A DNA stretch of 7,419 bases from Prevotella sp. UBA1705 (lineage in GTDB: Bacteria; Bacteroidota; Bacteroidia; Bacteroidales; Bacteroidaceae), in assembly GCA_002317385.1 (NCBI GenBank), contig DCJH01000020.1:1-7419 (forward strand). The letters are read 5' to 3'. Every line of letters begins with the position of its first letter. Position 1 is the first letter of the stretch. This document shows positions 4,842-7,419 of the stretch, piece after piece. A program made the position numbers and the translations under genes. The notes beneath the pieces are model-generated. The model saw only the letters and a program-made list of their open reading frames with translations, was not told where the DNA came from and searched no databases.

Positions 4842-7247
4842 TTAGAACTTGAAGGTGATGGTGCCATAGGGTACGCACTTCTCCTTGATGCGCACCGAGA
4901 AGAAGAAGAACATCTCGTCTTCGGTGGGATTTCCAACTATATTATAAAGGCCGAGGCGCACCAGCAGCTTGGAACGTTTGAACTGCTTACCATAGGAATA
5001 GCTCGCATCGACACGGTAACGCAGCGGGTCTCGCTTCGACCTGAAGTTGGCAACGTAGTCCTGCTCGTCCTCCCACGAGTCGTAGATCACCTTGCCCGAG
5101 TGCATGTTTCCACCCACGGTGACCATCGACTGCTTGCCCAACGAATAGCTCAGCGCACCGTTGAGCACATGCGGGAAGTCGTAGGTGGCTGGCATCTTGC
5201 CCCGTTCCTTGAGGTCTTCAAACCATTCGCGGCTGCGCGAGAGCGTGTAGCTGAGCTGCCAACTGAACCTGCGCCAGCTGTCGTAATAGTATAGGCTCGT
5301 GCCGTAGCTGTCGCCCTCGCCCGTCATGAGATACTTATTCCACTCGGTATCATCTATGTAGGCCGCAGGGCGCAGGGCCAGCACATTGGACCGTCGCTTG
5401 TAGTAGGAGGAGAGTTCGAGCACGCCATGCGCCGTGTAGTGGCGCCAGCCCAACTCGAAATGGGTGGCTCGGCTGGGCCCGAATCCCTCGATGCTCGGCA
5501 TGATGAAGTCGAAAGGCGTGGCAATATCGAACACGTGGACATGATGGAAAAACTGTTCCATACGCGACACGCTGGTGTAGACCAAGTCGTTGTCGCCTAT
5601 CGAGGCCTTGAGCGAGAGGCGCGGTTGCACGCTGTTGTAGCTGCGGTAGTTGCGCGGACTGTAGCGCACGTAGTTCACTCCTACCTGCGCATACATCCAC
5701 GGCGCTATGCGCACGCGGTTGTCGAAGTAGAGCGAGAGCTGGTTGATGGGCTCCCACGTGTTGTCGAGCCCCATGCCGAAGGCGGCCAGTCCATACTTCT
5801 CCATCGCACCCTTGAGCCCCCATCGCAGGGTGTAGAAGCTACCGGGGCTGTAGGTGAACTCGGTGTTGACATAGAAGCTGCGTATGCGATTGCGCACCAG
5901 TCCCACGCTGTCGAACACGAAATCCTCGGCGTTGGCCCTGATCAAATGGTCCGAATAGGCTATCGACGAGGCGTTTCTCACCTTGTTGCTGATAAGCGTC
6001 TGGTAGTGGAGCGAGTAGAGTTGGTTGTTCCAATGGAGCATCGACTGTCCTGGTTCATCATTGGGTTCATGGAAATCTTCCACCGAATGGTAGGCCGACA
6101 GACTGATCGACGACACCGAATCGATATCGTAGGAGAGTTTCGCGTTGGTGTCCCAGAAGGTGTGGTTCATCCTCCTTTCCTCAGAAACATAGCCGTCGAA
6201 GAAGTCGAGCCAGCTGTGGCGACCGCTCACCAGATAGGAGAGTTTGTTCTTGATGATAGGCCCTTCGAACACGGCCGAGGCCGAAGGCATGTCGAGCGAC
6301 AGCGTATTGGCAAACTCTTGCTTATTGCCTTCGCGCAGATGAATGTCGGTCACCGACGACAACCTCCCCTCATACTGGGTGGGAATGAAGTTGTTATAGA
6401 ACGAAACGCTCTTGAGAGCGTCGCCGTTGAAGAGCGAGAGCATGGAGTTGATATGGCCGGGATTGTAGACCGGGAAGCCTTCGAGCAGGAACAGATTCTC
6501 GTCGGTGGAGCCTCCGGCAACATTGAAACTCATGTTGGCCGAGCCCGAAGACACGCCTGGCAAGATGCGAATCTGCGAGAACAGATCGGAATTACTGAAC
6601 GACACGAGGTTGGAAGGGGCCACCTCGTCCATCTCCTCCACGCTCTTCCGACGCTTCACCTGCACCGGGTGGACCTCGAAAGGCACCGGCGTGATGCTGA
6701 TGTTCACCATGCGGTCGCCATCCACTGCCACCCGCTCCTCATGGGGAGCGTAGCCCACATAGCTCACCGTCACCTTGCAAATGCCACGCGTCACGCCTAC
6801 GTTGAACACCCCGTTGTGGTCGGTCACGGCAAAGTTGCGCTCGCCGCTGCCATCGGTCACCATAATGGTGGCACCCAGCAGGCGCTCGTTACTCACCGCC
6901 TCGCGCACCGTTCCGGTAAGGTCATAGAGTCGCAATCCGATGATTTGGATGAGCAGTTTTCGGCCTCCCATGGGGATGATGCGGTAGTCGTAGTCGGCCA
7001 GCACGATGCCTATCATCCGGCCAATGGTGATGTTTCCCCTCACGTGGCAGCCCACCACGCGATCCATACTGAGCTGCGACGGGTTGTAGGCCAGCACCAC
7101 CCTGCCCTCGCGCTCTATCCTGGCAAACCACGAACGCACCGTGGCAGAGGAAACTTCCGTATGGATTGTTTCCTCTGCCACGGTGTGCTGGGCATTCGCC
7201 GGAACTGTGGTGAGCATCAGAAGGAGGGTGAAAAGGAGGGATAGCAA
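4842..7247 (-). CDS. TonB-dependent outer-membrane receptor with STN and CarboxypepD_reg-like N-terminal domains
   Basis: This 801-aa protein is an outer-membrane transporter that uses TonB-ExbBD energy to import a ligand, not identifiable here. Residues 1-20 are a signal peptide (LLFTLLLMLTTVPANAQ). Residues ~28-103 resemble the STN domain (secretin/TonB short N-terminal), which in related receptors contacts an anti-sigma factor. Residues ~108-190 form a carboxypeptidase-regulatory-like beta-sandwich (TGTVREAVSNERLLGATIMV). Residues ~195-305 are the plug, with the typical stretch from NLFLLEGFPVYNPGH through IPTQYEGRLSSVTDI. The rest is a beta-barrel rich in aromatic residues and ends in ITFKF, a terminal Phe as expected for outer-membrane barrels. 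It is shorter than most SusC proteins (~1000 aa), and no SusD partner is visible, so it is probably not a classic SusCD glycan importer. The start is uncertain: the frame opens at 7268, the only early start is TTG at 7247, and the next ATG (residue 11) would cut the signal peptide. Confidence 0.88.
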   Translation of the reverse strand: MLSLLFTLLLMLTTVPANAQHTVAEETIHTEVSSATVRSWFARIEREGRVVLAYNPSQLSMDRVVGCHVRGNITIGRMIGIVLADYDYRIIPMGGRKLLIQIIGLRLYDLTGTVREAVSNERLLGATIMVTDGSGERNFAVTDHNGVFNVGVTRGICKVTVSYVGYAPHEERVAVDGDRMVNISITPVPFEVHPVQVKRRKSVEEMDEVAPSNLVSFSNSDLFSQIRILPGVSSGSANMSFNVAGGSTDENLFLLEGFPVYNPGHINSMLSLFNGDALKSVSFYNNFIPTQYEGRLSSVTDIHLREGNKQEFANTLSLDMPSASAVFEGPIIKNKLSYLVSGRHSWLDFFDGYVSEERRMNHTFWDTNAKLSYDIDSVSSISLSAYHSVEDFHEPNDEPGQSMLHWNNQLYSLHYQTLISNKVRNASSIAYSDHLIRANAEDFVFDSVGLVRNRIRSFYVNTEFTYSPGSFYTLRWGLKGAMEKYGLAAFGMGLDNTWEPINQLSLYFDNRVRIAPWMYAQVGVNYVRYSPRNYRSYNSVQPRLSLKASIGDNDLVYTSVSRMEQFFHHVHVFDIATPFDFIMPSIEGFGPSRATHFELGWRHYTAHGVLELSSYYKRRSNVLALRPAAYIDDTEWNKYLMTGEGDSYGTSLYYYDSWRRFSWQLSYTLSRSREWFEDLKERGKMPATYDFPHVLNGALSYSLGKQSMVTVGGNMHSGKVIYDSWEDEQDYVANFRSKRDPLRYRVDASYSYGKQFKRSKLLVRLGLYNIVGNPTEDEMFFFFSVRIKEKCVPYGTITFKF

Positions 7248-7360
7248 GGATGTTGGGGAGTTAAGAAGTTATGAAGTTAGAGGAGTGAAGACCATAGTTT
7301 GAGGGATGGTGAGGGAGGAGTTGAGGAGTGAAGGAGATGGGGAGTGAAGACAATGGCTTG
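7248..7360. repeat. Purine-rich low-complexity region with imperfect direct repeats
   Basis: The plus strand here is strongly G+A-rich, with recurring words such as GGAGTGAAG (7282, 7325, 7341) and AAGAAGTTATGAAGTTAG (7264-7281). Two 20-bp copies starting at 7282 and 7341, 59 bp apart, match at 17 of 20 positions. On the minus strand this is a pyrimidine-rich leader of the receptor gene. No match to the TAnnTTTG promoter element was found in it. Confidence 0.6.
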
Positions 7361-7419
7361 TCGATTGTTGGAGCACGAGACAGACATTTGTCTTAACTCC
7401 CCATCTCCTTCACTCCTCA
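7322..7419. repeat. Large inverted repeat at the window edge
   Basis: Bases 7322-7345 are the exact reverse complement of 7396-7419 (24 bp). After one mismatch the pairing continues for 7 bp (AAGACAA 7347-7353 with TTGTCTT 7388-7394). This gives 32-bp arms around a 34-nt centre. The right arm reaches the last base of the window, so the repeat may extend further. It lies about 75-170 bp upstream of the receptor gene. It could be a hairpin in the leader or upstream gene's terminator, part of a small non-autonomous element, or a recombination site. Confidence 0.85.

Noticed and set aside
5427..7244. Open frame of 605 codons on the plus strand
   Set aside because: It is antisense to the TonB-dependent receptor, with low-complexity His/Val/Arg-rich content and no domain. 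It is a coding shadow.
7301..7345. G-quadruplex in the G-rich leader
   Set aside because: The GGG runs are too few for a standard three-tier quadruplex; only weak two-tier combinations are possible.

Overview
The window looks like chromosomal DNA from a Bacteroidetes bacterium, most likely a Prevotella-type member of the Bacteroidales. Four things point there: the C-terminus of the Bacteroidales-type malate dehydrogenase, a TonB-dependent receptor with STN and carboxypeptidase-regulatory-like N-terminal domains, promoters matching the Bacteroidetes pattern (TTG or TTTG, about 20 nt, then TAnnTTTG), and start codons mostly without a Shine-Dalgarno sequence. Assignment below family level is inference. 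Coding DNA is moderately GC-rich, and the intergenic gaps holding promoters are clearly more AT-rich.

Layout. Positions 1-132 (+) are the 3' end of mdh, followed by two hairpins (144-174 and 189-240) in the gap between mdh and the convergent hipBA pair. Positions 1715-281 (-) form a compact toxin-antitoxin operon: a 104-aa Xre/HipB-like regulator, then a 371-aa HipA-family kinase 4 nt downstream. Its promoter and a candidate operator lie at 1732-1779. A strong hairpin with a T-run (1792-1839) ends the next minus-strand gene, at 4321-1892. That gene encodes an 809-aa fusion of a CoA-disulfide-reductase-type flavoprotein, a rhodanese, TusA and a DsrE-like domain. Its promoter (4378-4408) is bracketed by two dyads of the form TTTCC-N3-GGAAA. 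Further upstream, 4496-4566 holds three tandem 22-bp units, each containing a palindrome. A 801-aa TonB-dependent receptor is encoded at 7247-4842 (-). Its upstream region (7248-7419) is purine-rich on the plus strand, repetitive, and ends in a large inverted repeat cut by the window edge.

How the genes relate. mdh is central metabolism. hipBA is a self-contained module inserted between housekeeping-type genes. The fusion protein would place FAD/NAD(P)H-dependent reduction of disulfides or persulfides and three sulfur-carrying domains on one chain, and its promoter appears controlled by a dimeric regulator. The TonB-dependent receptor imports an unknown ligand; no SusD partner, sigma factor or anti-sigma factor is visible. 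The most notable items are the four-domain sulfur-relay fusion with its twin operator-like dyads, the 22-bp palindromic tandem array, and the inverted repeat upstream of the receptor. I found no convincing wholly new multi-gene system.
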